Notes: a model not told the origin generated them from the sequence alone. DNA of 64,000 nucleotides from an uncultured Bacteroidales bacterium (GCA_944326235.1 CALVDH010000010.1:1-64000), one strand, 5' to 3'. Counted from the stretch's first letter, positions 54,239 to 62,218 are shown. Translations and numbers: made by a program.

Positions 54239-55570
54239 TTAGTTTTTAGTCTGAAAATATACTGGGAAATTGTAAGTTACATCCACCGGCCTGCCGTCCG
54301 CCTGCCCGGGAGTCCAGCGCGGGGAGCGGCCGACCACATCCAGCACGGCATCGGCGAAGACATTGTAGTCGAAATCCTCTACCCTCTCGCCCATCACATC
54401 CAGGCGGACCATCCGTACGTCCGAGACCTCACCGGTACTGCGTATCCGGAACTGGACGGTCACCCTGGCGCCGGCCCCGTTTTCCCTGGCCTCCTGAGGA
54501 TATTCCAGGGAAGAGTACACCCAGCGCGTAAACTCCTCGGCGCTGCCGCCCATGAACAAGGGCTTCCCTTCCACTTTTGGATACGGCACCGGCGTCCCTG
54601 CCGGCTCACTTGCCTGTACTTCCGCCGGCTGCATCCGGGCAGCTGTCAGCGGTCTGGCGAAAAGCACCGCGGCCGCCAGAGCCACCGGCACCACATAGAG
54701 CAGACGGAGGCAGACCCTCCAGCCCTCGGGTGCCGCTTTCTGTATCATGGCGATACGGCGGTAGAGAGTGGAATTGCGGAACGGGCTGGCCAGCGATACG
54801 GCCATCCCCCTTGCAGCCCGCCCCACCAGGGAGAGCTGATAGCCCCTGCGGTCGGCCCCGGAGGAAAGCACGGCATCGTCCGCCTCGAACTCGCAGTTCT
54901 GACGGAAATCCCGGAGCAGCAGCCATGCAGCCGGATTGAACCATTGGAGACAGAGCAGCAGGGACGCATTGAGCAGCAGGAGCGAATGTCTCATACGGAC
55001 GTGGGCCAGCTCGTGCTGCATGACGTAACTGCCTGTATCGAAGTCCTCTTCCGCCGGGAGGAAAATAATGCCGAACCAGCTCATCGGCTCCACCCTGCGT
55101 CCCCTTCGGGAGGGGACCGAAACTACCGTCACCGCCCTGCCGCCGGCCATAGTCCTGCAGCGGCGGCCCCTCAGAAGCAGGGCGACAGCCGCAGCTACGG
55201 GCACTGCCACCTGAATCAGCAGGGTGAGCGCCACTCCAGCCACATACACCGCCGCCAGCACCTCCGGCAGCCATGAAGCGTCCCTGGCGCCTGCAGTCTC
55301 AGCCACGGCCAGGGACGCCTCTCCGTCGGAGTACACGGTCAGCCCGGCGAGGGTCATCAGACCCACCACCCCCGGGTCACGGCCGTCCGGCACGGGAATG
55401 CTCAGGCGGGAGAGCAGCAACGGCGCACACAGGGAGAAATACAGGATCACATTGAGCAGCACCCTATTGACCCTGAATGTCTTCTGAGAGCGCAGCAGCA
55501 GCCTGAAACCACCCCAAAGCACCGCCAGCACCGCGGCCGAGCCGACAGCGTATGTCAGCAGAGCGTTCAT
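54239..55570 (-). CDS. BlaR1/MecR1-like M56 membrane peptidase with TonB C-terminal domain
   Basis: A 443-residue membrane protein: four hydrophobic segments in the first 300 residues, with a zinc-peptidase motif His186-Glu187-x-x-His190 (QHELAHVRMRHS). Its last 100 residues are a TonB-type domain (SLEYPQEARENGAGARVTVQFRI). In BlaR1 systems such a peptidase senses a signal and leads to loss of the repressor BlaI. The C-terminal sensor of true BlaR1 (penicillin-binding) is replaced here by the TonB-like domain, so the signal is unknown. The BlaI-type repressor gene lies 12 bp upstream. Confidence 0.9.
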   Translation of the reverse strand: MNALLTYAVGSAAVLAVLWGGFRLLLRSQKTFRVNRVLLNVILYFSLCAPLLLSRLSIPVPDGRDPGVVGLMTLAGLTVYSDGEASLAVAETAGARDASWLPEVLAAVYVAGVALTLLIQVAVPVAAAVALLLRGRRCRTMAGGRAVTVVSVPSRRGRRVEPMSWFGIIFLPAEEDFDTGSYVMQHELAHVRMRHSLLLLNASLLLCLQWFNPAAWLLLRDFRQNCEFEADDAVLSSGADRRGYQLSLVGRAARGMAVSLASPFRNSTLYRRIAMIQKAAPEGWRVCLRLLYVVPVALAAAVLFARPLTAARMQPAEVQASEPAGTPVPYPKVEGKPLFMGGSAEEFTRWVYSSLEYPQEARENGAGARVTVQFRIRSTGEVSDVRMVRLDVMGERVEDFDYNVFADAVLDVVGRSPRWTPGQADGRPVDVTYNFPVYFQTKN

Positions 55571-55582
55571 CCTGTTCCGATG

Positions 55583-55948
55583 TTACTTACCTTCCTTCTC
55601 GATCATGTCGATGATCTCCTTGAGGTCGTCCACGCTCAGGCGCTCGTTCTCGACGAACTGCGACACGACCTTCTTGTAGGAGTTGTCCAGATAGTCGCGC
55701 ACCACTCCGCCCAGATATCTCTGGCCGTACTGCTCGCGGTTCATGGTGGCGGCATAGCGGTAGGACAGGCCTTCCGGCTTGTGGGTGGTGAAGCCCTTCT
55801 TCTCCAGGGAGCGGACCATCGTGGATACAGTGTTGAAATGAGGCTTGGGCTCGGCATACAGGCTGAGCATCTCGGACACTGTCAGCGGGCCGTTGTCCCA
55901 GAGGAGGTCCATTACCTCTTCCTCGCGTTTTGTGATTTCACTTCTCAT
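55583..55948 (-). CDS. BlaI/MecI/CopY family repressor
   Basis: A 121-residue winged-helix protein with the BlaI pattern EITKREEEVMDLLWDNGPLTVSEM and HFNTVSTMVRSLEKKGFTTHKPEGLSYRY, and a C-terminal dimerisation helix (VDDLKEIIDMIEKEGK). It is the partner of the M56 peptidase encoded next. The start at 55948 (MRSEITKREEE) is chosen because the frame continuing to 56080 would cross the promoter box. A typical TACA-N-TGTA operator was not found near the promoter. Confidence 0.93.
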   Translation of the reverse strand: MRSEITKREEEVMDLLWDNGPLTVSEMLSLYAEPKPHFNTVSTMVRSLEKKGFTTHKPEGLSYRYAATMNREQYGQRYLGGVVRDYLDNSYKKVVSQFVENERLSVDDLKEIIDMIEKEGK

Positions 55949-55996
55949 GGTATTGCGGATTAAATTATTGTCTTCGGCAGTCTTCGATTGACCATA

Positions 55997-56004
55997 CAAA
56001 AATA
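55997..56004 (-). promoter_or_regulatory. -7 promoter box of the blaI operon
   Basis: TATTTTTG on the minus strand lies 48 bp before the ATG at 55948, in an AT-rich stretch. A CTCCTTCCGAAGGAG palindrome (about 56039) stands upstream. Confidence 0.65.
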
Positions 56005-56081
56005 ATAAATTTTTCCTAAAATCCACATTCACCCTTGACTCCTTCCGAAGGAGTGAAACAGAACCGGAAGGCGCGGGCACC

Positions 56082-58928
56082 TCAGAAGGTGAAATAGACC
56101 CCGGCGAGAATGTTCAGCGGACGGATGCGGTACTCGCAGGAGAACTGCTGGAGGGCGTTGAAGATGGAATAGGCGTATGTGCGCTGGTTGAGCAGGTTGC
56201 GGGCGGTGAGGCTGAGTTCCGGCCCGCCCTTGAGGCGCCAGGCGACGGAGGCGTCGAGCAGGACGGTGTTCTTGGCCTGGTCGGCTGTGAGCATGGTGTA
56301 GTAGTGCTCGGCGGACAGCTTCAGGTCCAGGCTGCGGTGCGGGGAGAGGTTCAGGGAAAGGGTGTGGCTGAAATTGTCCTTGGACTCGGAGGTGCCGGTG
56401 CCGGGCAGGGAGAGAATGTAATGCGAATAGCCGAGTTCGTAGGAGAGGCTCATCCAGCGGGTCAGGCGGCCGTTGAAGGTCGGGCGCAGGGAAATGGTCT
56501 GCGAGAGGTAGGGGGTGCGGACCCCGTCCTGCAGGATGGAGGTGGTAGAAAAATCCATGTAGGACAATGTCACTCCGACCTTGCCGTTGATGCCGTATAT
56601 GCCGATGCTGCTGCTCAGGGAGGCGTACCAGCTCTCGCCGCGGCTGGGGGCATACTCCGTGCCGGTGACGATGTAGTCACCGAGGAAGTCCTGGGTGGAG
56701 GAGGTCTGGAGGATGTTCCAGGAGCGGTTGACGGTGCCGTCGATGTAGAACATGTTCACCGGGTCCTTGAAGTTGATGCGGCCGGTGACGCTGTAGGACT
56801 CGTCCTGGGCGGTGTTCAGGGAGCCGGCGGTGAGGTAGCGGTAGTTGCGCAGGATGTAGCCGCTGTAGAAATAGTGAATGTCCAGGGCGGAGTTGGACGC
56901 GCTGCCGGAGACGGTCAGGCTCAGGCGCGGGCCTGGCATGTACTTGACGGAGCCGGAGGCGCGGTAGATGAAATGGTCGGTGTCCAGGCCCCAGTACCTG
57001 GCCCAGCTGACGGGGACGGAGAGACGGGCTTCCCAGCTCTTGGAGTCATACTCCAGAGAAGGGGTGACGTAAGGGCGGATGTATGCGGCGGTCAGGTCGT
57101 TGCGGAAATTCCCGAAGGCACCGGAGCCGCCCACCCCCTCCAGCCGGCTGTCCAGCCTGCGGACCGAAGCATCGAGGCCGCCCCGGAGGCCGATGGTCAG
57201 GCCGCGGGACACCCGGAAGTCCGTCGAGACGTAGGTATCCGTATTGAAGTCCAATATGCCCACGCGCTGCCGCTGGACGCTGTCCGCACTCCCGTTCCCG
57301 CTCCCGTCGCGGAGCACCGTCAGCCGCTGGTCGTACTGCGTGAAATCGTTCTGCGACATCAGGGTCAGGGAGCGGCCGCCCTTCCGGTGGATGTATCGGA
57401 GGTCGTCGCTGACGGTGATGTACGGCAGGCGGGCCGTCTGGGTGTTGGGGTACTGGCCCGTCATAGTCTGGAGGGCGTCCTGGAACTCCCCTTCTGCCCG
57501 GAGCACGTTGCGGAAGAAATATTCGTCGCGGTTGGCCCCCGCCTCCACCCGGGCCTGGACGTTGTGCTGCCTGGTCATGGCCTCCTCGCTCTCCTCTATG
57601 GTGCGCTCGCCGTCCTCGAAATAATAGGTGGTCTCCGAGGAATTGGAGGACTCCAGACGGTCAAATACGTAGGAGGCCGAGGCATTGAGCTTCCAGTCAT
57701 TGCGGAGCTTCCAGGTATTGGAGGTATTGGCCAGGGCCGAGGTATTGAAGCGCACGCGGTCCGCATCCAGCGGAGCCTCGCTGGTCCCCACGGAGATGAA
57801 GCCGTCCTCCCCCCCGCCGCCGGAACGGTCGTAGATGCTCAGGCCGCTGAGTTCCCCCGAAAGGTCCTCCCCGGTATTGTTCGTCTTGATATTGTTCACG
57901 CTGTTCCACTTGCGGCCAACCCGCATCAGGAAGAGGTTTCCGTCCCAGAGTGCCTGAGGGTCAGAAGTGACACCGCCCGAGAGAGCCGCCGAGCCTACCC
58001 ATTTGCCCCGGGCATGGTCCTGCAGCACCAGGTTGATGGCCGGCTTCTCCCCCGAGGTTATGCCCTTGAGGGCCTTGACCGGCTGATGTTTCTCGATGAT
58101 CTCTACCTTCTTTACGTCCTGAGCCGAGAGATTCCTGGTCAGCAGCGAGTAGCGGCCGCCGAGCAGATCCATGCCCTCCACGTAGAGATTGCCGATAGAC
58201 TCCCCGTTGTAGTAGATATCCCCGCCCTCGCGCACCTCCACCCCCGGCATCCGCTTGAGCACGTCCGAGATACTCTTGTCCTGCTGCTCCACGAAACTCT
58301 GCACGTTGTACTCCACCGTATCGCCGAACAGATTCACCTTCGGGGCCCGCACCACCACCTCCTTGATATTCAGGGCCTGCGGCTGCAGCTCCACCTGGAT
58401 GTTCTGCCAGTCCGTGACGCTGCTCCTACTGCCGACGGTACCGTCTCCTTCAAGCCCTTCCTTTCCTATCCGGCCTGCACCGGTCTCTCCACTTTCCCCG
58501 GCAATCCGCTTACCGACAGCATCACCGCCTCCATCGTTCCCCGCCACTAAAGCCAATGTCACCATAGCGTAGCCCAGCATCGACACCCTTACCGAATCCC
58601 CGGCAGCCGGCATCCCGCTTACCTGCAGCTCGAAGCGCCCCTGCACGTCCGACAGCGCGTACTCCGTACCCTCCTGCCCTGCCGGCACATACAGCACCAC
58701 TGCTCCGGCCACCGGCGTTCCTTTCCCGGCTTCCACCACCACGCCGCTTATCACCTCAGACTGCCGCATACTATATTTTTCCAAAGCCTGAACAGACACA
58801 GCTTCTGCTTGAAAATACCCGATACAAAGCAAAAGTGCATCGACTATAACTGCAAGTCCCCGTCCCTGCTTCCACCTTTTCCTCCCCACCTTCTGTTCCA
58901 CCTTCCGAAGGTGAGCAGTTTCCCGCAT
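56082..58928 (-). CDS. TonB-dependent receptor-like outer membrane barrel (GLPGLI-associated)
   Basis: A protein of about 948 residues. A hydrophobic segment LAVIVDALLLCIGYFQAEA (about 25-43) is the signal peptide. A carboxypeptidase-like domain follows (VISGVVVEAGKGTPVAGAVVLYV), then a plug with YNVQSFVEQQDKSISDVLKRMPGVEV and YNGESIGNLYVEGMDLLGGRYSLLT. The barrel ends with RPLNILAGVYFTF. Start: ATG 58928 lies in a repeat palindrome; GTG codons at 58901 and 58889 are alternatives. The frame stays open upstream only because it crosses a 117-bp tandem repeat. Two GLPGLI genes precede it, a common pairing; its cargo is unknown. Confidence 0.88.
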   Translation of the reverse strand: MRETAHLRKVEQKVGRKRWKQGRGLAVIVDALLLCIGYFQAEAVSVQALEKYSMRQSEVISGVVVEAGKGTPVAGAVVLYVPAGQEGTEYALSDVQGRFELQVSGMPAAGDSVRVSMLGYAMVTLALVAGNDGGGDAVGKRIAGESGETGAGRIGKEGLEGDGTVGSRSSVTDWQNIQVELQPQALNIKEVVVRAPKVNLFGDTVEYNVQSFVEQQDKSISDVLKRMPGVEVREGGDIYYNGESIGNLYVEGMDLLGGRYSLLTRNLSAQDVKKVEIIEKHQPVKALKGITSGEKPAINLVLQDHARGKWVGSAALSGGVTSDPQALWDGNLFLMRVGRKWNSVNNIKTNNTGEDLSGELSGLSIYDRSGGGGEDGFISVGTSEAPLDADRVRFNTSALANTSNTWKLRNDWKLNASASYVFDRLESSNSSETTYYFEDGERTIEESEEAMTRQHNVQARVEAGANRDEYFFRNVLRAEGEFQDALQTMTGQYPNTQTARLPYITVSDDLRYIHRKGGRSLTLMSQNDFTQYDQRLTVLRDGSGNGSADSVQRQRVGILDFNTDTYVSTDFRVSRGLTIGLRGGLDASVRRLDSRLEGVGGSGAFGNFRNDLTAAYIRPYVTPSLEYDSKSWEARLSVPVSWARYWGLDTDHFIYRASGSVKYMPGPRLSLTVSGSASNSALDIHYFYSGYILRNYRYLTAGSLNTAQDESYSVTGRINFKDPVNMFYIDGTVNRSWNILQTSSTQDFLGDYIVTGTEYAPSRGESWYASLSSSIGIYGINGKVGVTLSYMDFSTTSILQDGVRTPYLSQTISLRPTFNGRLTRWMSLSYELGYSHYILSLPGTGTSESKDNFSHTLSLNLSPHRSLDLKLSAEHYYTMLTADQAKNTVLLDASVAWRLKGGPELSLTARNLLNQRTYAYSIFNALQQFSCEYRIRPLNILAGVYFTF

Positions 58929-59301
58929 TTTCCGCACACCTTCCGAAGGTGGGCAGATGCAGCACTGCCACGAGAGACGCCTGTCACCGCATTTCCCCGT
59001 CCACCATACCTTTCCCACCTTCCGAAGGCGGGCATTTTCCTGCGTTTTCTGCACACCTTCCAAAGGTGGGCAGATGCAGCACTGCCACGAGAACTGCCTG
59101 GCGCTGCATTTCTCCGTCCACCATACCTTTCCCACCTTCCGAAGGCGGGCATTTTCCTGCGTTTTCCGCACACCTTCCGAAGGTGGGCAGATGCAGCACC
59201 GCCACGAGAACTGCCTGGCGCTGCATTTCTCCGTCCACCATACCTTTCCCACCTTCCGAAGGCGGGCATTTTCCTGCGTTTTCCGCACACCTTCCGAAGG
59301 T
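58911..59301. repeat. Tandem array of 117-bp units (palindrome family), about 3.4 copies
   Basis: CACACCTTCC-type palindromes start at 58935, 59052, 59169 and 59286, and a second set (CCCACCTTCC) at 59014, 59131 and 59248, all exactly 117 bp apart. Between them the phrases GCAGATGCAGCACTGCCACG and CCGTCCACCATACC repeat with few changes. The array fills the 460-bp gap 58929-59390 between two genes; nothing else is seen there. The same unit, in opposite orientation, forms the array at 61874-62130. Confidence 0.9.
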
Positions 59302-59390
59302 GAGCAAGGTCTGCAAACGGAGAATCCGAAAATATTGTCAGAGAAATGCTTCATATCGTTCATTACGTCCCGCAACTCGACCTATTTTAC

Positions 59391-60332
59391 CTATTCTAAT
59401 ATCTCCTGAAACTCGTACCTCAGCGCATTGACCAGCTTCGGGTCATTGGGATCCACCTCCTTGCCCTCCGAAGTGGTAAGCCTGATGCTCGTCACGTCCA
59501 TTCCGGCGGTAACAAAGCCGATCGGATCCTCGATATAGCGGCGCAGGGTGCGGTAGTACTTGCGCAGATCGGTGCGGACATACTGTTCGTCCGGCATCAT
59601 CACCGGCAGACCGGCCACCTGACGGATACCCGTGAGCAGATACACATACTGACAATCAGTATCGTACACGTGCATCACCAGCCCGGGCAGACCGCAGAAC
59701 TTCCAGGGCCCTTCGGACAGCGGCAGCTCCGGAGCGAACCAAGCCACGTAGTCCCGGCCCCGGAACGAGCATTCCGCACGCCTCACCCGGTATCCGAGCA
59801 GCTCCTTCCACTCATCAGTCACGACCCAGCCGAGATCCGGCACGGCCTCAACCACCTCGAACCAGTCCAGCATCTTGTCTATCATCGTCATCCGCCCAGT
59901 CTTGGGCCAGTTCTTGAATATCTGCACATCCGTTCCGCCCTTCACGTCCCCGACCGAGGAAAAATCATTAGTTCCGGACTGCACCAGCGAGGTTATCAGC
60001 GAATCGCGGTAATACTGGCTGTAGCTGTAGAACCGCGATATCCCGTCCGGACCGCCGCACTGCAGCAGCATCACGTCATCGGCGATATCGGTACTGTCGC
60101 CCGAGAGCAGGGTCCCATCCGGAGTCATCCGCGTCCCCGAGGTCGTGTCCTGCAGCCAGGCATAGCGGTATGTGCACTCTATCAAGGCCGTACCAATCCG
60201 CTCATAGCCCTGTGTCTCCTCCGAGAAAATGGTCACGGTGTTCTGTCCGGCTACTGCAAGCGGGAACAATATCAGCATCCCGACTACTACCGCCATCACA
60301 TCCGCCATCCTCAAGCGCCTACGCCACTCCAT
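59391..60332 (-). CDS. GLPGLI family protein (second copy)
   Basis: A 313-residue exported protein: signal peptide (MADVMAVVVGMLILFPLAVAG-Q), then a conserved start ERIGTALIECTYRYAWLQDTT and the family motif KFCGLPGLVMHVYD with GLPGLV at residues 214-219. The start at 60332 is chosen because it puts the motif at exactly the same residue number as in the paralogue downstream of 61756. A continuous frame reaches ATG 60818 only by crossing a 105-bp tandem array. Function of the family is unknown; its members usually lie next to TonB-dependent barrels, as here. Confidence 0.88.
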   Translation of the reverse strand: MEWRRRLRMADVMAVVVGMLILFPLAVAGQNTVTIFSEETQGYERIGTALIECTYRYAWLQDTTSGTRMTPDGTLLSGDSTDIADDVMLLQCGGPDGISRFYSYSQYYRDSLITSLVQSGTNDFSSVGDVKGGTDVQIFKNWPKTGRMTMIDKMLDWFEVVEAVPDLGWVVTDEWKELLGYRVRRAECSFRGRDYVAWFAPELPLSEGPWKFCGLPGLVMHVYDTDCQYVYLLTGIRQVAGLPVMMPDEQYVRTDLRKYYRTLRRYIEDPIGFVTAGMDVTSIRLTTSEGKEVDPNDPKLVNALRYEFQEILE

Positions 60333-60414
60333 ACCCTGCTTCCGGTCCCAATTTTCACAGTACCCCATATCCACCTTATCCCCGCCCCAGTTGCGTCCCA
60401 TCAGTCTGCCTCTG

Positions 60415-60454
60415 CCGCAATGGCACCATTTCCCCCGATTTGCTGCCGTTGTGG
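60415..60454 (+). repeat. 40-bp hairpin element, copy 7 (array unit 1)
   Basis: CCGCAATGGCA/TGCCGTTGTGG arms, one mismatch, surround an 18-nt loop. Confidence 0.85.
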
Positions 60455-60519
60455 TAGAGCGGAATGCGAGGAACCACGCATACAGAGCCTGTAGAGAGGC
60501 CACCACTGAAACGTCCCTG

Positions 60520-60559
60520 CCGCAACGGCACCATTTCCCGCGATTCGCTGCCGTTGTGG
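60520..60559 (+). repeat. 40-bp hairpin element, copy 8 (array unit 2)
   Basis: CCGCAACGGCA/TGCCGTTGTGG arms surround the 18-nt loop CCATTTCCCGCGATTCGC. Confidence 0.9.
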
Positions 60560-60624
60560 TAGAGCGGGATGCAAAGTACCGTGCATACAGAGCTTGTAGA
60601 GAGGCCACCGCAGAAACACCTCTA

Positions 60625-60664
60625 CCGCAACGGCACCTTTTCCCGCGATTCGCTGCCGTTGCGG
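60625..60664 (+). repeat. 40-bp hairpin element, copy 9 (array unit 3)
   Basis: CCGCAACGGCA/TGCCGTTGCGG, perfect arms, 18-nt loop. Confidence 0.9.
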
Positions 60665-60729
60665 TAGAGCCGGATGCAAAGTACCGCGCATACAGAGCCT
60701 GTAGAGAGGCCACCACTGAAACGTCCCTG

Positions 60730-60769
60730 CCGCAACGGCACCATTTCCCGCGATTCGCTGCCGTTGTGG
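60730..60769 (+). repeat. 40-bp hairpin element, copy 10 (array unit 4)
   Basis: It has the same arms and the same 18-nt loop as copy 8. Confidence 0.9.
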
Positions 60770-60829
60770 AAAGAGCACCGGAAAATGCGGAGATGAAATC
60801 AACGATATATTTTCTCATAAACTGTGACT

Positions 60830-61756
60830 TTAAAGTATCTCCTGAAAATCAAACTTGAGCTTGAACGGATCGCTCCCGTCCGCCGGCTTTGAGACCCGCA
60901 CCGAGGAGATGGCCGAAACATCGACCTCGGAGATTATCAGCATCGGATTCTCATTGTAGCGGCGCAGGGTGCGCAGGTACTTCTCCACATCGGTCCGGAT
61001 ATACTGCGCGTCAGGCATTTCCACCCGTATACCGCTGTCCGCCACCGACAGCCCCTGCAGCACGTAATGGTACTGCTGCCGGGTATCGTACACCTCCAGA
61101 ATCAGCCCGGGCAGGCCGCAGAACTTCCAAGGTCCCTCGGACAACGGCAGTTCCGGCGCGAACCATGCCACATAGTCCCGGCCCCGGAACGAGCACTCCG
61201 CCCGCCTCACCCGATATCCCAGCACCTCCTTCCATTCATCAAGCACCCTCCAGCCGAAATCCGGCACCGCCTCCTCCATCAGATAGCTCTCAGTACCAAT
61301 GATATCGGTCGAGGTCATCCGCCCCGGCTCAGGAAAATTCTTGTACATGGTAAATGCCGTACCGGCCGGCAGCGACCATACATCCTGCGCCGCCCCGCCG
61401 CCTCCGTCCGCAGCCAGCATCAGCGAATCCAGATAGTACCGGTCATAGCTGTAGAACCGCGACACCCCGGAAGGCCCGCCGCACTGCAGCAGCATCATTC
61501 CCCGCTCCACATCAGCACTGTCCCCGGAGACCAGCCCGCCGTCCGCAGACATCCGCGCAGTCGTATCCCGCAGCCAGGAATATCCGTAGCGGCACTCAAT
61601 CCGTGCAGTCCCTATACTGTCCATCCGGTAAGCCGTCGGCTTGAACATCACCTGTATCGACTGGCACCTGCCGTCTGTGGGCGAAAATACCATCGGCAGC
61701 AGGCCTCCGAGAGACCATGCCGCAGCATAAAAGATTACAAGCGAGATTTTTCTCAT
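60830..61756 (-). CDS. GLPGLI family protein (first copy)
   Basis: A 308-residue exported protein with signal peptide (ISLVIFYAAAWSLGGLLPMVF, cut near GRCQ-S). It shares IGTARIECRYGYSWLRDTTA, the block DVERGMMLLQCGGPSGVSRFYSYDRYYLDSL and KFCGLPGLILEVYD (GLPGLI at 214-219) with the next gene; the two are clear tandem duplicates. Its promoter box is 33 bp upstream, preceded by 10-bp-spaced GTTAA repeats. Function is unknown. It is expected in the periplasm, next to the barrel encoded downstream. Confidence 0.9.
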   Translation of the reverse strand: MRKISLVIFYAAAWSLGGLLPMVFSPTDGRCQSIQVMFKPTAYRMDSIGTARIECRYGYSWLRDTTARMSADGGLVSGDSADVERGMMLLQCGGPSGVSRFYSYDRYYLDSLMLAADGGGGAAQDVWSLPAGTAFTMYKNFPEPGRMTSTDIIGTESYLMEEAVPDFGWRVLDEWKEVLGYRVRRAECSFRGRDYVAWFAPELPLSEGPWKFCGLPGLILEVYDTRQQYHYVLQGLSVADSGIRVEMPDAQYIRTDVEKYLRTLRRYNENPMLIISEVDVSAISSVRVSKPADGSDPFKLKFDFQEIL

Positions 61757-61788
61757 ATCATCATTCGGTTTTGATTGTTTTCCGACAG

Positions 61789-61796
61789 CAAAATTA
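61789..61796 (-). promoter_or_regulatory. -7 promoter box of the GLPGLI/TonB-receptor operon
   Basis: TAATTTTG on the minus strand fits TAnnTTTG and lies 33 bp before the ATG at 61756. The -33 region has no good TTTG, as is usual for activator-dependent promoters. Confidence 0.7.
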
Positions 61797-61830
61797 CCCT
61801 ACGCACGCCATCCCGAACGTCAACAGATGC

Positions 61831-61856
61831 CTAACAAATGTTAACAACTCTTAACC
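61831..61856 (-). promoter_or_regulatory. Direct-repeat site, three GTTAA units at 10-bp spacing
   Basis: On the minus strand the sequence reads GTTAAGAGTT, GTTAACATTT, GTTAGG: three units one helical turn apart, about 35 bp upstream of the -7 box. Direct repeats of TTAAC type at 10-11 bp are the binding pattern of OmpR/PhoP-family regulators; binding here is inferred. Confidence 0.6.
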
Positions 61857-61873
61857 TCCCGGGAAGGCATCTG

Positions 61874-62130
61874 CACACCTTCGGAAGGTGGAACGGGCAT
61901 GGTGGAGGGAGAAACGCAGCTACAGCAGGCTCTCGTGGAGGCTCTGCATCTGCGCACCTTCGGAAGGTGAGGCGGAAACGCGGCAAAACCGCGCACCTCC
62001 GGAAGGTGGAACGGGCATGGTGGAGGGAGAAACGCAGCTACAGCAGGCTCTCGTGGGGGTTCCGATTCTGCGCACCTTCGGAAGGTGAGGCGAAAATGCG
62101 GCAAAACAGCACACCTTCGGAAGGAGTGAC
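61874..62130. repeat. Tandem array of 118-bp units (palindrome family), about 2.2 copies
   Basis: Palindromes CACACCTTCGGAAGGTGG and variants start at 61874, 61992 and 62110, and the alternate set at 61953 and 62071, all 118 bp apart. Between them GGTGGAGGGAGAAACGCAGC and TACAGCAGGCTCTCGTGG repeat. The unit is the reverse orientation of the array at 58911-59301 and also occurs once at about 16,680-16,780. It fills most of the 640-bp gap between the divergent promoters. Confidence 0.9.
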
Positions 62131-62176
62131 GGGGGAACAGCGCACTTTCCGAAGGTGGGTCAGATAAGGTGGGCAG

Positions 62177-62192
62177 GTTAACGAATGTTAAT
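62177..62192 (+). promoter_or_regulatory. Direct-repeat site, two GTTAA units at 10-bp spacing
   Basis: GTTAACGAAT then GTTAAT, 10 bp apart, read toward the kinase gene, 27 bp before the -7 box at 62219. It is the same motif, in the same relation to its promoter, as the site before the GLPGLI operon. Confidence 0.6.
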
Positions 62193-62218
62193 TTCTGCGG
62201 ATGTCCGGAAACCCTGTG

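Larger units (their letters stand above)
60333..60829. other. Gap of about 500 bp filled by a 105-bp tandem array
   Basis: Four units of exactly 105 bp begin at 60415, 60520, 60625 and 60730. Each consists of one 40-bp hairpin element followed by 65 bp with the phrase GCATACAGAGCCTGTAGAGA. The frame MRKYIVDFISAFSG from 60818 on the minus strand runs through the array without a stop, but its sequence is repeat translation. Apart from the array I see no gene or promoter. Confidence 0.8.

Noticed and set aside
58929..59375. N-terminal extension of the TonB-type receptor by about 150 residues
   Set aside because: It is a translation of the 117-bp tandem array, and the signal peptide lies after it.
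60333..60818. N-terminal extension of the second GLPGLI protein by about 160 residues
   Set aside because: It is repeat translation. Starting at 60332 gives a signal peptide and aligns the GLPGLI motif with its paralogue. It is still noted as a finding because the frame is open.
58911..62130. Tandem arrays as CRISPR
   Set aside because: Units are 105-118 bp with conserved, not unique, sequence between palindromes, and there are no cas genes.
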